Shown here piece after piece: positions 48,265 to 57,339 of a stretch of DNA of 64,000 bases. The notes below the pieces were generated by a model that was not told where the DNA came from, made no database searches, and saw only the letters and a program-made list of their open reading frames with translations. Origin of the DNA: Pseudomonas alcaligenes (GTDB taxonomy: Bacteria; Pseudomonadota; Gammaproteobacteria; Pseudomonadales; Pseudomonadaceae); contig NZ_CP154874.1 in the NCBI RefSeq assembly GCF_041729615.1, positions 2,175,001 through 2,239,000 on the forward strand, written 5' to 3'. Positions within the stretch are counted from its first letter, which is position 1. The number at the start of each line of letters is the position of its first letter. A program made the position numbers and the translations under genes.

Positions 48265-48906
48265 ATGCCCCGCCCCGCCAGCCCCCGCAAACCCCGCGCC
48301 AGCAGCCAGGCGCGCATCGAGCAGATCCTCGCCGCCGCGCGCGAACTGCTCAGCAGCCAGGGCTTCGCCGGCCTGACCATCTATGCCGTGGCCGAGCGCG
48401 CCGGCATTCCGCCCTCGTCGGTCTATCACTTCTTCGCCAGCGTGCCGGCCCTGCTGGAGGCGCTGACCGCCGACATCCACGCTGCCTTCCGCGACTGCCT
48501 GCTGCAACCGGTGGCGCATGCCGCGCTGCGCGACTGGCGCGACCTGTCGCGCATCGTCGAGCAGCGCATGCTGGCCATCTACGCCAGCGACAGTGCGGCG
48601 CGCCAGCTGATCCTGGCCCAGCACGGGCTGTCCGAGGTGACCCAGGCCGACCGCCAGCACGACCTGGAGCTGGGGCGCCTGATGCAGGCCCTGTTCGATC
48701 GCCACTTCCCGCTGCCACAGCTGCCGAGCGACATCGACGTGTTCGCCCTGGCCATGGAACTGGGCGACCGGGTCTACGCGCGCTCGGTGCAACTGCACGG
48801 CACCATCACCCCACGCCTGGCCGAGGAAGGCATGCGCGTGTTCGACGCCTACCTGGCCCTGTACCTGCCGCCCGCCCTGCCCAGGCGCGAGCAGCCACTC
48901 GCCTGA
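48265..48906 (+). CDS. TetR-family transcriptional regulator, possibly AguR
   Basis: A 213-aa regulator: the N-terminal TetR HTH is RIEQILAAARELLSSQGF followed by TIYAVAERAGIPPSSVYHFF; the C-terminal ligand domain is not informative. AGGAGA stands before the ATG at 48265. It lies upstream of aguA on the same strand, 271 bp away. P. aeruginosa has a TetR repressor, AguR, for agmatine genes, so this may be its counterpart; that is inference from position. Confidence 0.82.
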   Translation: MPRPASPRKPRASSQARIEQILAAARELLSSQGFAGLTIYAVAERAGIPPSSVYHFFASVPALLEALTADIHAAFRDCLLQPVAHAALRDWRDLSRIVEQRMLAIYASDSAARQLILAQHGLSEVTQADRQHDLELGRLMQALFDRHFPLPQLPSDIDVFALAMELGDRVYARSVQLHGTITPRLAEEGMRVFDAYLALYLPPALPRREQPLA

Positions 48907-48959
48907 GCGCCGCACAGCGGCAGCGCAGGCGCCCGGCGGAAGAGCGCCGCAACAGCCGC

Positions 48960-49055
48960 CATAAAATCGATATTTGTCAGCAAATAGCCCAACAAATAGC
49001 TATCAAAGACTATAAGCGACTTCCAAAGTCGATTTTTATCGGCTATAAATTCGAC
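48960..49055. promoter_or_regulatory. AT-rich repeat-bearing region upstream of aguA
   Basis: An unusually AT-rich patch in a GC-rich setting, between the TetR gene and aguA. CAAATAGC occurs twice (48981-48988 and 48993-49000), 12 bp apart; GACTT...AAGTC makes a short dyad; and TATAAG and CTATAAA segments could be -10 elements. It may contain the aguA promoter and TetR operators. No single site stands out as certain. Confidence 0.35.
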
Positions 49056-49177
49056 ATCCGCTCCTGCAGCCAGGAATCCCCCCGGCGCTCTGCTAGTGTC
49101 AGATGAGCCCGGATGACTCCCCACAACCACCGGCGCAAGGCCGCAAGCGGCCGGCGCGTTACCCACGGACCATTGCC

Positions 49178-50284
49178 ATGACCACACTCCACAGCACTCC
49201 GCGCGCCGACGGCTTCCGCATGCCCGCCGAATGGGAACCGCACAGCCAGACCTGGATGGTCTGGCCCGAGCGCCCGGACAACTGGCGCCTCGGCGGCAAG
49301 CCGGCGCAGGCCGCCTTCACCGCCGTGGCCAAGGCCATCGCGCAATTCGAGCCGGTGACCGTGTGCGTCTCCGCCGGCCAGTACGAGAACGCCCGCGCGC
49401 GTCTCGACGCCAGCAACATCCGCCTGGTGGAAATCAGCACCGACGACGCCTGGGTGCGCGACACCGGGCCGACCTTCGTGATCGACGCCGCCGGCGCTGT
49501 GCGCGGCGTGGACTGGACCTTCAACGCCTGGGGCGGCTTCGACGGCGGCCTGTACTGGCCCTGGCAGCGCGACGACCAGGTGGCCAGCAAGATCCTCGAG
49601 ATCGAACGCTGCGAGCGCTACCGCACCGAAGGCTTCGTGCTGGAGGGCGGCTCCATCCACGTCGACGGCGAGGGCACCCTGATCACCACCGAGGAATGCC
49701 TGCTCAACAAGAACCGCAATCCGCACCTGAGCCGCGAGCAGATCGAGGCGGTGCTGCGCGAGCACCTGGCCATCGATACCGTGATCTGGCTGCCGGACGG
49801 CCTGTACAACGACGAGACCGACGGCCACGTCGACAACTTCTGCTGCTACGTGCGCCCCGGCGAGGTGCTGCTGGCCTGGACCGACGATACCAACGACCCC
49901 AACTACCCACGCTGCCAGGCGGCCATGCGGGTGCTGGAGACGGCCCGCGACGCCAAGGGCCGCGCGCTTGTGGTGCACAAGATGCCGATCCCCGGGCCGA
50001 TCCACGCCACCGCGGAAGAATGCGCCGGCGTCGACGCCGCCGAAGGCAGCCAGGAGCGCAGCCCCGCGGTGCGCCTGGCCGGCTCCTACGTCAACTTCCT
50101 GATCGTCAACGGCGGCATCGTCGCGCCGAGCTTCGACGACGCCAAGGACGAGGAAGCCCGCGCCATCCTCCAGCGCGTGTTCCCCGAGCACCGCGTGGTG
50201 ATGGTGCCGGGCCGGGAAATTCTCCTCGGTGGCGGCAATATCCACTGCATCACCCAGCAGCAGCCGGCGCCGCAACGGCGCTGA
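49178..50284 (+). CDS. aguA: Agmatine deiminase
   Basis: A 368-aa guanidino-group-modifying enzyme that converts agmatine to N-carbamoylputrescine and ammonia. Typical segments: [20 protein letters not shown] at the N-terminus, [26 protein letters not shown], and the nucleophile Cys in [15 protein letters not shown] near residue 357. The usual partner aguB is not next to it. After its stop the polysaccharide region begins. Confidence 0.95.
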   Translation: MTTLHSTPRADGFRMPAEWEPHSQTWMVWPERPDNWRLGGKPAQAAFTAVAKAIAQFEPVTVCVSAGQYENARARLDASNIRLVEISTDDAWVRDTGPTFVIDAAGAVRGVDWTFNAWGGFDGGLYWPWQRDDQVASKILEIERCERYRTEGFVLEGGSIHVDGEGTLITTEECLLNKNRNPHLSREQIEAVLREHLAIDTVIWLPDGLYNDETDGHVDNFCCYVRPGEVLLAWTDDTNDPNYPRCQAAMRVLETARDAKGRALVVHKMPIPGPIHATAEECAGVDAAEGSQERSPAVRLAGSYVNFLIVNGGIVAPSFDDAKDEEARAILQRVFPEHRVVMVPGREILLGGGNIHCITQQQPAPQRR

Positions 50285-50988
50285 CTTGAACTTACCTACT
50301 CGACCATCAGCCTGGATGTGTGGAACCAAGCATTCGCTAGATATTCAAGCGCTGTAGCACCTGGGCGGCTGCCATCTGGAATAGTGGCAGCATCCCCATG
50401 GACAGAGAGAAGAGCCAAGGGCGCTAGAGAGTCGGGAACTGTAGAAGACACACGCAAACCATGCCTGTGTACTTAACGCCTTGTACTTTTTTGGTCACAC
50501 TGCCGGTCCGCTTCTATTCGGTTTCCTACACCAATGCTCGGCATCTTCCGCTTCGCCCTCGCCTTGCTGGTTCTGCTGTCGCATATTCCTGGCCTTGGCA
50601 TGCCGCTGAATCCGGGAGTCAGCGCGGTGATCCTGTTCTATTTCATCAGTGGCTATCTGATGGGGCGCAGTTACCTGCGATTCCAGCAACACAGCCAGAG
50701 CCCGATCCGCGACTTCTATGTGGATCGCCTACTCAAGCTGATGCCGCAATATTGCGTGGTGGTCTTACTGACTTTCCTGCTGATCCACTGGCTTGGCCCC
50801 GCGCAACACACCATGTTCCTTCAGCAGGCGGCCACTCCCCTGAAGGTGTTCCTGAACCTCGCTCTGCTGCCCGCCAACTATGTTTTCGAGCCACTCAGCA
50901 TCAAGGCCCTACTACCGCACCCTATAGTGCCGCCGGCATGGTCACTATCCAGTGAGTTCCACTTCTACCTGCTACTGCCACTGATATT

Positions 50989-51014
50989 TGAATCGACCCT
51001 AGTTTCGTAGACAC
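50989..51014 (+). repeat. Left terminal inverted repeat of the IS3-family element
   Basis: Starts TGAATCGACCCTAG and ends TAGACAC. It pairs with the right end with the outer 7 and inner 7 bases identical. Confidence 0.88.
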
Positions 51015-51050
51015 CTCCGTGCCTCATAATACGACCCATTAGGAGGTGTC

Positions 51051-51329
51051 ATGAGCAACCCGCGTTATCCCGAAGAATTCAAAATCGAAGCAGTCAAGCA
51101 GGTGACCGAGCGAGGTCTTCCGGTTGCTGAGGTAGCTGCTCGTCTGGGCATGTCGACGCACAGCCTGTATGCCTGGGTAAAGCGCTACAGCAAGCCCCAA
51201 GAGCAGCGAGCGCAAGAGGACGACCAGCAAGCTGAGCTACGTCGTCTGCGTGCTGAACTCAAGCGCGTGACCGAAGAGCGAGACATCCTAAAAAAGGCCG
51301 CCGCGTACTTTGCCAAGGAGTGCGGCTGA
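51051..51329 (+). CDS. IS3-family transposase OrfA
   Basis: A 92-aa protein with a helix-turn-helix (EAVKQVTERGLPVAEVAARL, then GMSTHSLYAWVKRY) that binds the IS ends, and a leucine-zipper-like coiled coil (residues about 58-85) for dimerisation. Near its end the mRNA carries A-AAA-AAG at 51290-51296 in the correct phase for a -1 ribosomal frameshift into OrfB, producing the OrfAB transposase. Confidence 0.95.
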   Translation: MSNPRYPEEFKIEAVKQVTERGLPVAEVAARLGMSTHSLYAWVKRYSKPQEQRAQEDDQQAELRRLRAELKRVTEERDILKKAAAYFAKECG

Positions 51330-52201
51330 AGTACGCCTTCATCAATCAGCTATCCGCAGACTATTCGGTTCGTCGTCTGTGCCTGACTCTGAAAGTACAT
51401 GCCAGCGGTTACTACGCCTGGCTGGCTGAACCGAAGTCAGCACGAGCCAAGGATGATCAACGTCTGCTTGGTCTGATCAAGCACTCGTGGCTAGAGAGCG
51501 GTGGTGTGTACGGCTACCGCAAAATTCATGACGACCTGCGTGAGCTTGGAGAGGCGTGCGGCAAGCATCGCGTTGCTCGACTGATGCGCCTGGAAGGACT
51601 GCGCTCGCAGACAGGGTACCGGCGTCGACCGGGCCGTTATGGTGGCAAGCCTCCAGTGGCCTCACCGAATCATCTGGAGCGCCGATTCAATGTCACCGAA
51701 CCCAACAGGGTCTGGGTCACGGACATCACCTACATCCGCACTTATGAGGGCTGGTTGTATTTGGCGGTGGTACTAGACCTGTTTTCGCGGCAGGTAATCG
51801 GTTGGTCAATGAAGCCGCAGATGACCAGCGACCTAGCTATTGATGCCTTGCTGATGGCGGTTTGGCGACGCAAGCCAAAGCAGGAGGTGATGATTCACTC
51901 AGATCAGGGGAGCCAGTTCAGTAGCGGCGACTGGCAGAGTTTCCTGAAAGCCAACAACTTGCTTGGCAGCATGAGTCGACGTGGCAACTGCTATGACAAC
52001 GCGGTAGCGGAAAGCTTTTTCCAGCTGCTGAAGCGGGAGCGGATCAGGCGAAAGATCTACAGCACCAGGCAGGATGCTCGCGCTGATGTGTTCGATTACA
52101 TCGAGATGTTCTACAACCCAAAACGCCGGCATGGTTTCAACAACCAGCTGTCACCGGTAGAGTTTGAGAAGCGACATTTACTGAGCCTGGAAAGTGTCTA
52201 G
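51320..52201 (+). CDS. IS3-family transposase OrfB (DDE integrase)
   Basis: A 293-aa frame, possible GTG start at 51320, but more likely expressed as an OrfAB fusion by -1 frameshift at 51290-51296 (the frames connect without a stop). An HTH_21-like N-terminal region (GVYGYRKIHDDLRELG) precedes the rve catalytic core with D in VWVTDITYI, D in IHSDQGSQFSS and E in AVAESFFQLLKRE. All three acidic residues are present, so it should be active. Confidence 0.95.
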   Translation: MRLKYAFINQLSADYSVRRLCLTLKVHASGYYAWLAEPKSARAKDDQRLLGLIKHSWLESGGVYGYRKIHDDLRELGEACGKHRVARLMRLEGLRSQTGYRRRPGRYGGKPPVASPNHLERRFNVTEPNRVWVTDITYIRTYEGWLYLAVVLDLFSRQVIGWSMKPQMTSDLAIDALLMAVWRRKPKQEVMIHSDQGSQFSSGDWQSFLKANNLLGSMSRRGNCYDNAVAESFFQLLKRERIRRKIYSTRQDARADVFDYIEMFYNPKRRHGFNNQLSPVEFEKRHLLSLESV

Positions 52202-52219
52202 GGAATCCGGGGCGATTCA
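52194..52219 (-). repeat. Right terminal inverted repeat of the IS3-family element
   Basis: On the minus strand starts TGAATCGCCCCGG and ends TAGACAC. The OrfB stop codon (52199-52201) lies inside it, as is common for compact IS3 elements. Confidence 0.88.
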
Positions 52220-52962
52220 ATTGGCACTCCGGCACCAAGCCATCGCATGGATCTTCGCGATAGCCTTAACGATACAGATTGCCGCGCTGTTCCATGCCAC
52301 AGGCTCATTCAACAGCAACAACTTCGGCTATCGTTTCATTTTCGGCGTGTTAGTGTTTTTCTTAGCCGGACTGGCCTACGGCAGGCGTGAAGACGCATTC
52401 TTCCGCCGTGTCCTGCAAATATATCTGGGGCTCTATCTAACGATGTTGCTGGCGATAGCACCGGCCCTTGGACTTTATGCCAACCCCTATGTATTGGAGC
52501 TGCTGATTGGCGCGACCTTAGCCATGCCATTGCTTGCATTCGCCTTGCATGCAAGAAATACCGGGAAGTGGCTACCTCGCCTGGACGAGCTCCTTGGGCG
52601 TCTGGCCTATCCGATCTTCATCAGCCACTTCCTCGTATTCTTCTGCTGCGAAAAGCTCCTTGGGCTGACCCTGGCCAAGGATGGCTTTCTGTATGTGCTG
52701 TCTACCATCCTCGGTAGCATTGCCGTCTCGATACTGCTAGCGCGCCTGCAGGCCCAGATCGAACGCTACCGCCTGGCGCGGCGCGGTTTCAGCTCCATGA
52801 TGAAACAGGGAATGACACCGTCCCTAGAACCGGTACAGCCAACTAAATCGCCCTGACTCACCTGGTTCTATATGGACATGCTCCATGTCAGAATCCGCCG
52901 GCAAATCCACTACAACAGAAACCTGCTGCCGGCGCAGCACAACTGCAAGGTATGGCTACTCG

Positions 52963-53814
52963 ATGAAGATCGACTTCCTGGTCCCCGGAATCAATAAATG
53001 CGGCACCACGACGCTCTGCTACCTCCTGGGCGAACATCCGCAGATCTTTATCCCTTCGATGAAAGAGCCACACCATTTCAACCGCCCGGATGTAATCGAG
53101 CATCGCCCGGCCTATGAGGGCTTGTTCCGCGATGCGCAGCAGGGCCAACTGCTCGGCGAAGGCTCGCAGATGTATTCGACCGAAGAGTTTGGCGATCTGG
53201 TCAGCCAGCGGCTAGCCAAAGAAAATCCACAGATGAAACTGATCTTCTGTGTGCGCAACCCACTGAAGCGGATCGAGTCGAGTTACCGAGAATTCCACCA
53301 CAGCGGCCCCCACTATGCGGTGAACGCCCCCTTTGGCATCGCCAATGCCATCGCGGGTCTTCCAGCATTACTCGCGGACTCGCGCTACTGGACACGCCTG
53401 CAGTCTTTCCGGAAACACTTCAGCGACGAACAGATTCTGGTGATATTTCTCGAGGATCTGCAAAAAGCACCACAGCAAGAATTGTCGCGCTGCTATTCAT
53501 TCCTGGGGGTTGATGCCCACTACCAGAACCCTTCTGCAGGTGCTCAACTCAACTCCAGGGACGAAAAGCTTTACGACACCCGCCTGCTCCGATTTCTGCG
53601 CACCAACCGTTTTACTGGCTACAAGCTGGCCAGGTTAAGCGTGCCGACTCAAAATCGACTGTTCAGCCGCATTGGTCTCCGCCGCCCATTCACCAAGTCA
53701 CTGGAATGGGATAGCCCAACCAGGGAGTTGGTGGTGAATACTCTGCGCGAGGATATTCAGCAGTTTCTGAAGTACTGCGACAAAAAAGCGGACTTCTGGA
53801 AAGAGTTCGCCTGA
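52963..53814 (+). CDS. Sulfotransferase-domain protein
   Basis: A 283-aa protein (or 309 aa from an ATG at 52885). It has the PAPS-binding motifs of the sulfotransferase family: 5'-phosphosulfate loop VPGINKCGTTTLCYLL at the N-terminus and the 3'-phosphate-binding VRNPLKRIESSYREF with its conserved Arg and Ser. The start at MKIDFLVPG is preferred because it opens the domain directly; neither start has a strong ribosome binding site. Position beside polysaccharide genes suggests sulfation of a surface glycan, but the acceptor is unknown. Codon use is less GC-rich than in the core genes. Confidence 0.83.
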   Translation: MKIDFLVPGINKCGTTTLCYLLGEHPQIFIPSMKEPHHFNRPDVIEHRPAYEGLFRDAQQGQLLGEGSQMYSTEEFGDLVSQRLAKENPQMKLIFCVRNPLKRIESSYREFHHSGPHYAVNAPFGIANAIAGLPALLADSRYWTRLQSFRKHFSDEQILVIFLEDLQKAPQQELSRCYSFLGVDAHYQNPSAGAQLNSRDEKLYDTRLLRFLRTNRFTGYKLARLSVPTQNRLFSRIGLRRPFTKSLEWDSPTRELVVNTLREDIQQFLKYCDKKADFWKEFA

Positions 53815-53917
53815 ACCATATAGATTGACCGCTAGCGCGCCTGCTCTTCAGCTCGCAACTGGCATCGGCAATTGCCGTCGTTGCCAATGAGAAGGTGCAT
53901 ACCACCAGCTGTCGGCG

Positions 53918-55291
53918 CTATACAGGGCCCGTATCGCCGGCCTCAACTCCGCTCCCCGACACACCGGCCAGGCTACCCCGTATTAGCTGTCGACTGGACT
54001 CGAGCCAGTCAATCCACGACCACTCACTTATCGATCGCCGCGCCGGGAACGCCTTACTCTTCTCAAATTCCAGGATCAGCTCAGCCAAGCTGGAGGGGGC
54101 CTGCAGGTCAAAATAAGCCATGAAATCCCCCCCAACCTCCCTGAATACCGGGATGTCACTCGCCATTACAGGAAGACCACGCTGCATCGCCTCCACCAGA
54201 GGCAAGCCAAAGCCCTCGACGTGAGAGGGGAATACCAGGGCCGTAGAATTCGCATAGGCATATTCCAGGCTACTGTCATCCGCCTGATTGAACATGAAGA
54301 GTCGCTTTTTCCACTCAGGATGCCTTTGGATCCGCCTGATCAGATCCTGACATTTCCAGCCAACTTTGCCGATGATGCATAAACGGGCCGGGCTGCCCTG
54401 TTCCCAGAGCAACTCAAAGGCATCCAGCAAATACTGATGGTTTTTGCGTGGTTCGATGGTGCTGACCATCAAATAGACCGGCCCATCGCCCTGAAACAGC
54501 GATGCCAGTGAGTGCTCCCGCACGGCGCGGTCTCGCGCCAGGTCGAGGTCGGCGCCGAGGTAGAAATGGCCATGCCACCGCTGCCTGGCCTCCCGGGGCC
54601 CCAACCTGCGTTCCAACTCTTCGGCAACCTGCCGGCTGATCGTCTGCGAGATGGCCATGAAGCCATCAGCAGTCTTCGCTACCCAATCGAACCAGCGGTC
54701 GAAAACCTTCACCAGACCCTCGTCGCAGAACTGAGGATGTGTCAGGGGAATCAGGTCATAGATCACCGAAATGATGCCAACACCCTTCGCCTTCAGCCCC
54801 TCAGCCAGGGGAAAGAAATCGGCATGCCACGAAGAGTCAAGCATCAGAAGTTGATCGCCAGCCTGCGCCTCGAAAGGGATGGCCCGTTCGGGCGCGGGGG
54901 CCGTGGAGGGACAGAAATAACGGGCGATCTTGATCGGCACAAACAGCGTTAACGCCAGCATGCGCCCGAACAACCGCCAGAGTCGTCTGGCAAGCCCCTC
55001 CTCGCTGAGCGGCCAAAGCCGCTCAAAGCGGGAATGCCACCACCAGAAGCGAGCCAAAGCATGCTCCAGCTTGACGATCAAGGCCTTTCTCAACCCGCCA
55101 CGCAGATCCGCCCGCAGGGGCGTAAGACTGATAACCCGATACAGCTGACCGGCATGCATCATCACCGGTATGCACTCGACGCCAGCATCGACCCGACCCA
55201 GGTGGTTGATGACATTGCGCACGACACGCTGGATGCCGGAATTGTCCTTGGGGTGCTCGTAGACGTAGGTACACTCGACCAAAAAACGCAT
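53918..55291 (-). CDS. Glycosyltransferase, GT4 family
   Basis: A 457-aa GT-B glycosyltransferase. The N-terminal part begins MRFLVECTYVYEHP and includes a binding-type segment (SGIQRVVRNVINHLG); the C-terminal Rossmann domain has VSTIEPRKNHQYLLDAFELL, CIIGKVGWK and the nucleotide-sugar E-x7-E motif in PSHVEGFGLPLVEAMQRGLP. It ends the wzm-wzt gene group and stands where P. aeruginosa has wbpX-type D-rhamnosyltransferases, so it probably adds GDP-rhamnose or mannose units to the polymer. Specificity cannot be read from sequence. Confidence 0.86.
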   Translation of the reverse strand: MRFLVECTYVYEHPKDNSGIQRVVRNVINHLGRVDAGVECIPVMMHAGQLYRVISLTPLRADLRGGLRKALIVKLEHALARFWWWHSRFERLWPLSEEGLARRLWRLFGRMLALTLFVPIKIARYFCPSTAPAPERAIPFEAQAGDQLLMLDSSWHADFFPLAEGLKAKGVGIISVIYDLIPLTHPQFCDEGLVKVFDRWFDWVAKTADGFMAISQTISRQVAEELERRLGPREARQRWHGHFYLGADLDLARDRAVREHSLASLFQGDGPVYLMVSTIEPRKNHQYLLDAFELLWEQGSPARLCIIGKVGWKCQDLIRRIQRHPEWKKRLFMFNQADDSSLEYAYANSTALVFPSHVEGFGLPLVEAMQRGLPVMASDIPVFREVGGDFMAYFDLQAPSSLAELILEFEKSKAFPARRSISEWSWIDWLESSRQLIRGSLAGVSGSGVEAGDTGPV

Positions 55292-55294
55292 GTA

Positions 55295-56542
55295 TCAATC
55301 CTTGTCGACCAGCGCCGTTTTCCTGCGCTCAATCATCAGTGACGCATCCAGCGACACGCAGCCAACGAAGTCGGGCTTACGCGAATTAACCACGTGGAAA
55401 ATCGCCGCAAAATCACGCCACTCGTAGTTGGCATCCAGATGGGAGTCGAAACGGGAGAGGCTGGTGGCTATCGAGTAGTTGCCTTTACCCAGATTGGCCG
55501 GAAAGGCAAAGCGATAAACTACTTCCTCGCCAGCACACAGATCCTCCAGGGCCTGACCCATTCGGTGCGTATTGATGCCATAGAGCGCCTGCCCTAAGCG
55601 GTCCTTGATGAGGAAACCCAGAACCAGCCGCGGTATATCCGCCCTGACGGCGACACGTAGCTCAAGAGTCACGCCCGAGCCGATCTCCACCAGCTCGACA
55701 CGCCGTCCGTCCGCATTGAGCAGACTGATATCCACCAGCTCGGCTTCGCCGGTTCCGGATATGGTTCTGAGCTTGCCGTTGGCTAGACGCTCCTGCCGGA
55801 TAGTGTTGTGCTCGCGTTCCGCGAGCATCGCACTATAAAAGTCCATCACCTCTTCCGGCGGCCCCTGCAGCGCCAATCGGCCATGATCAAGAAGAATCGC
55901 TCTGTCACATATGGACTGGATGGCATCCCGGCTGTGCGAAACGATCAGTAATGTGGTTCCAGCCTTCTGGAACTGGCGAATGCGATCCATGCTTTTGTGC
56001 TGGAAATAGGCATCACCAACCGACAACGCCTCATCCACTATCAAAACGTCCGGGCGGCGAGCGGTAGCAACGCTGAAGGCCAGACGCATCTGCATGCCAC
56101 TCGAGTAGATGCGAACCGGCCTGTCGATATAGTCGCCAATTTCCGCAAATGCCTCTATCTCGGGCATCAGCTCGGCAATCTCGGCCGAGGTCATGCCGAG
56201 CAACTGTCCTGCCATGAAGACATTCTGACGGCCGCTGAAGTCTGGATGGAAGCCCATGCCCAACTCCAGCAGGGCAGCCACCCTGCCGGTGAGCTGGATG
56301 CTGCCACAGGTGGGCTGGGAAGTGCCGGTGATCATTTTCAGCAATGTGCTTTTGCCAGCTCCATTGATGCCGATCACACCGACAGCCTCACCCGGCTTGA
56401 TCGCGAAGGTGATATCGCGCAAAACCCACTTGAGCCTATGTCTTGGCTTGGCAAAAGGCACCAGCCATTCCCATAGGCGCCCCCACTGGGAGTCGTACTG
56501 CTTATAGGCCTTGCCCAGTCCCTCGATGCGTATATCGCCCAT
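55295..56542 (-). CDS. wzt: Polysaccharide ABC exporter, ATP-binding subunit with sugar-recognition domain
   Basis: A 415-aa protein. The N-terminal ATPase has Walker A GINGAGKST near residue 58-66, signature IYSSGMQMRLAF and Walker B VLIVDEALSVGD. From about residue 260 a C-terminal beta-sandwich domain (Wzt_C type) follows, which in the O9a system recognises the modified non-reducing end of the finished chain. With Wzm it moves lipid-linked O-polysaccharide across the inner membrane. It starts at the wzm stop (TGATG overlap). The extra C-terminal domain and the adjacent methyltransferases suggest a terminal methyl cap as the export signal. Confidence 0.92.
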   Translation of the reverse strand: MGDIRIEGLGKAYKQYDSQWGRLWEWLVPFAKPRHRLKWVLRDITFAIKPGEAVGVIGINGAGKSTLLKMITGTSQPTCGSIQLTGRVAALLELGMGFHPDFSGRQNVFMAGQLLGMTSAEIAELMPEIEAFAEIGDYIDRPVRIYSSGMQMRLAFSVATARRPDVLIVDEALSVGDAYFQHKSMDRIRQFQKAGTTLLIVSHSRDAIQSICDRAILLDHGRLALQGPPEEVMDFYSAMLAEREHNTIRQERLANGKLRTISGTGEAELVDISLLNADGRRVELVEIGSGVTLELRVAVRADIPRLVLGFLIKDRLGQALYGINTHRMGQALEDLCAGEEVVYRFAFPANLGKGNYSIATSLSRFDSHLDANYEWRDFAAIFHVVNSRKPDFVGCVSLDASLMIERRKTALVDKD

Positions 56543-57339
56543 CAGAGTTCGTCCACCATCTCGCCAGCACGCTTGCGAAAAAGCGCGAGCGCCATTGCAC
56601 AGAGCAGGAGCGCCAATAGTGCGCTGGGCCAGAGGCTTTGCCAGGCCGGCCACTGTTGATGAATGAACACACCCTGATACGCCCCGATCAGTTGTGCCAT
56701 TGGGTTGAGTCGAACGAGCGCCTGCAGTTGATCAGGCAGAACCGAGAGCGGGTATACGATGGGGGTGAACCAGAACCAGAACTGCAAGATGACCCCCGTC
56801 AGGTGGCCTACATCGCGGAAAAAGACATTGACCACACCCAGGCATATTCCCAGACCGAGTGCGAACAACATCTGTATGACCAGCACCGGAACAATGCCCA
56901 GAATGACCCATCCGGGAAAGTTGCCACTCAATAACAGAAAGCTGATGAACAGGCCCCAAATGATCGCAAAGTTCACCGATGCATTGAACAACACCACAAT
57001 AGGCAGGCAGATCCGGGGAAAGCTCAGTTTCTTCAACAGGCGAGCATTCTCCAGAAATATCGCCTGCCCCTTGCCGATCACCTCTGCAAAGAAGCCCCAT
57101 GTAAGAATGCCGGCGCACAGATAGATGCCATAGGCCAGGCCGCTGTCGACCCCTGGTAGGCGAGCCTTCATCAACTGGGAGAAAACCAGCGTATAGACCA
57201 GAATCATCGCGAGCGGGTTGATGAAGGTCCACAGCGCGCCGAGCAACGAGTTCTGGTAGCGCGCCTGAAACTCCCTTTTCACGCTACTCAGGATGAAGCC
57301 ACGGAACTGCCAGACAGCTCGAATGGATGGCAGCGACAT
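56542..57339 (-). CDS. wzm: Polysaccharide ABC exporter, membrane subunit
   Basis: A 265-aa permease of the ABC-2 type with six membrane segments, beginning MSLPSIRAVWQFRGFILSSV and including RYQNSLLGALWTFINPLAMI. It forms the channel for O-polysaccharide export with Wzt. It overlaps both neighbours by one base: its start meets the wbpW stop at 57339 and its stop meets the wzt start at 56542. Confidence 0.93.
   Translation of the reverse strand: MSLPSIRAVWQFRGFILSSVKREFQARYQNSLLGALWTFINPLAMILVYTLVFSQLMKARLPGVDSGLAYGIYLCAGILTWGFFAEVIGKGQAIFLENARLLKKLSFPRICLPIVVLFNASVNFAIIWGLFISFLLLSGNFPGWVILGIVPVLVIQMLFALGLGICLGVVNVFFRDVGHLTGVILQFWFWFTPIVYPLSVLPDQLQALVRLNPMAQLIGAYQGVFIHQQWPAWQSLWPSALLALLLCAMALALFRKRAGEMVDEL

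Larger units (their letters stand above)
50989..52219 (+). mobile_element. IS3-family insertion sequence, 1231 bp, complete
   Basis: Bounded by terminal inverted repeats beginning TGAATCG (left 50989-51014, right 52194-52219; 20 of 26 positions agree) and flanked by a 3-bp direct repeat ATT (50986-50988 and 52220-52222), which is the target duplication. Two overlapping reading frames encode OrfA and the DDE transposase OrfB with a frameshift signal between them. All parts are intact, so the element looks capable of transposition. The 3-bp duplication and frame layout fit the IS3 group of the family. Confidence 0.95.
50534..52856 (+). pseudogene. Acyltransferase-3 family gene split by an insertion sequence
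   Basis: The two parts are 50534-50988 and 52223-52856. Joined after removal of the 1231-bp IS and one ATT, they give one uninterrupted 362-aa membrane protein: N-terminal RFALALLVLLSHIPG, FYFISGYLMGRSYLRF, PPAWSLSSEFHFYLLLPL up to the junction (PLI-LALRHQ), then several more membrane segments and a basic C-terminus. The family (Acyl_transf_3) O-acetylates sugars of surface polysaccharides at the inner membrane. As it stands the product stops inside the IS and is surely inactive. The frame is otherwise free of lesions, so the insertion is recent. Confidence 0.9.

Noticed and set aside
50285..50533. A further gene between aguA and the split acyltransferase gene
   Set aside because: A frame open from 50461 overlaps the acyltransferase start in another phase and has no recognisable content; the rest has no coding signal.
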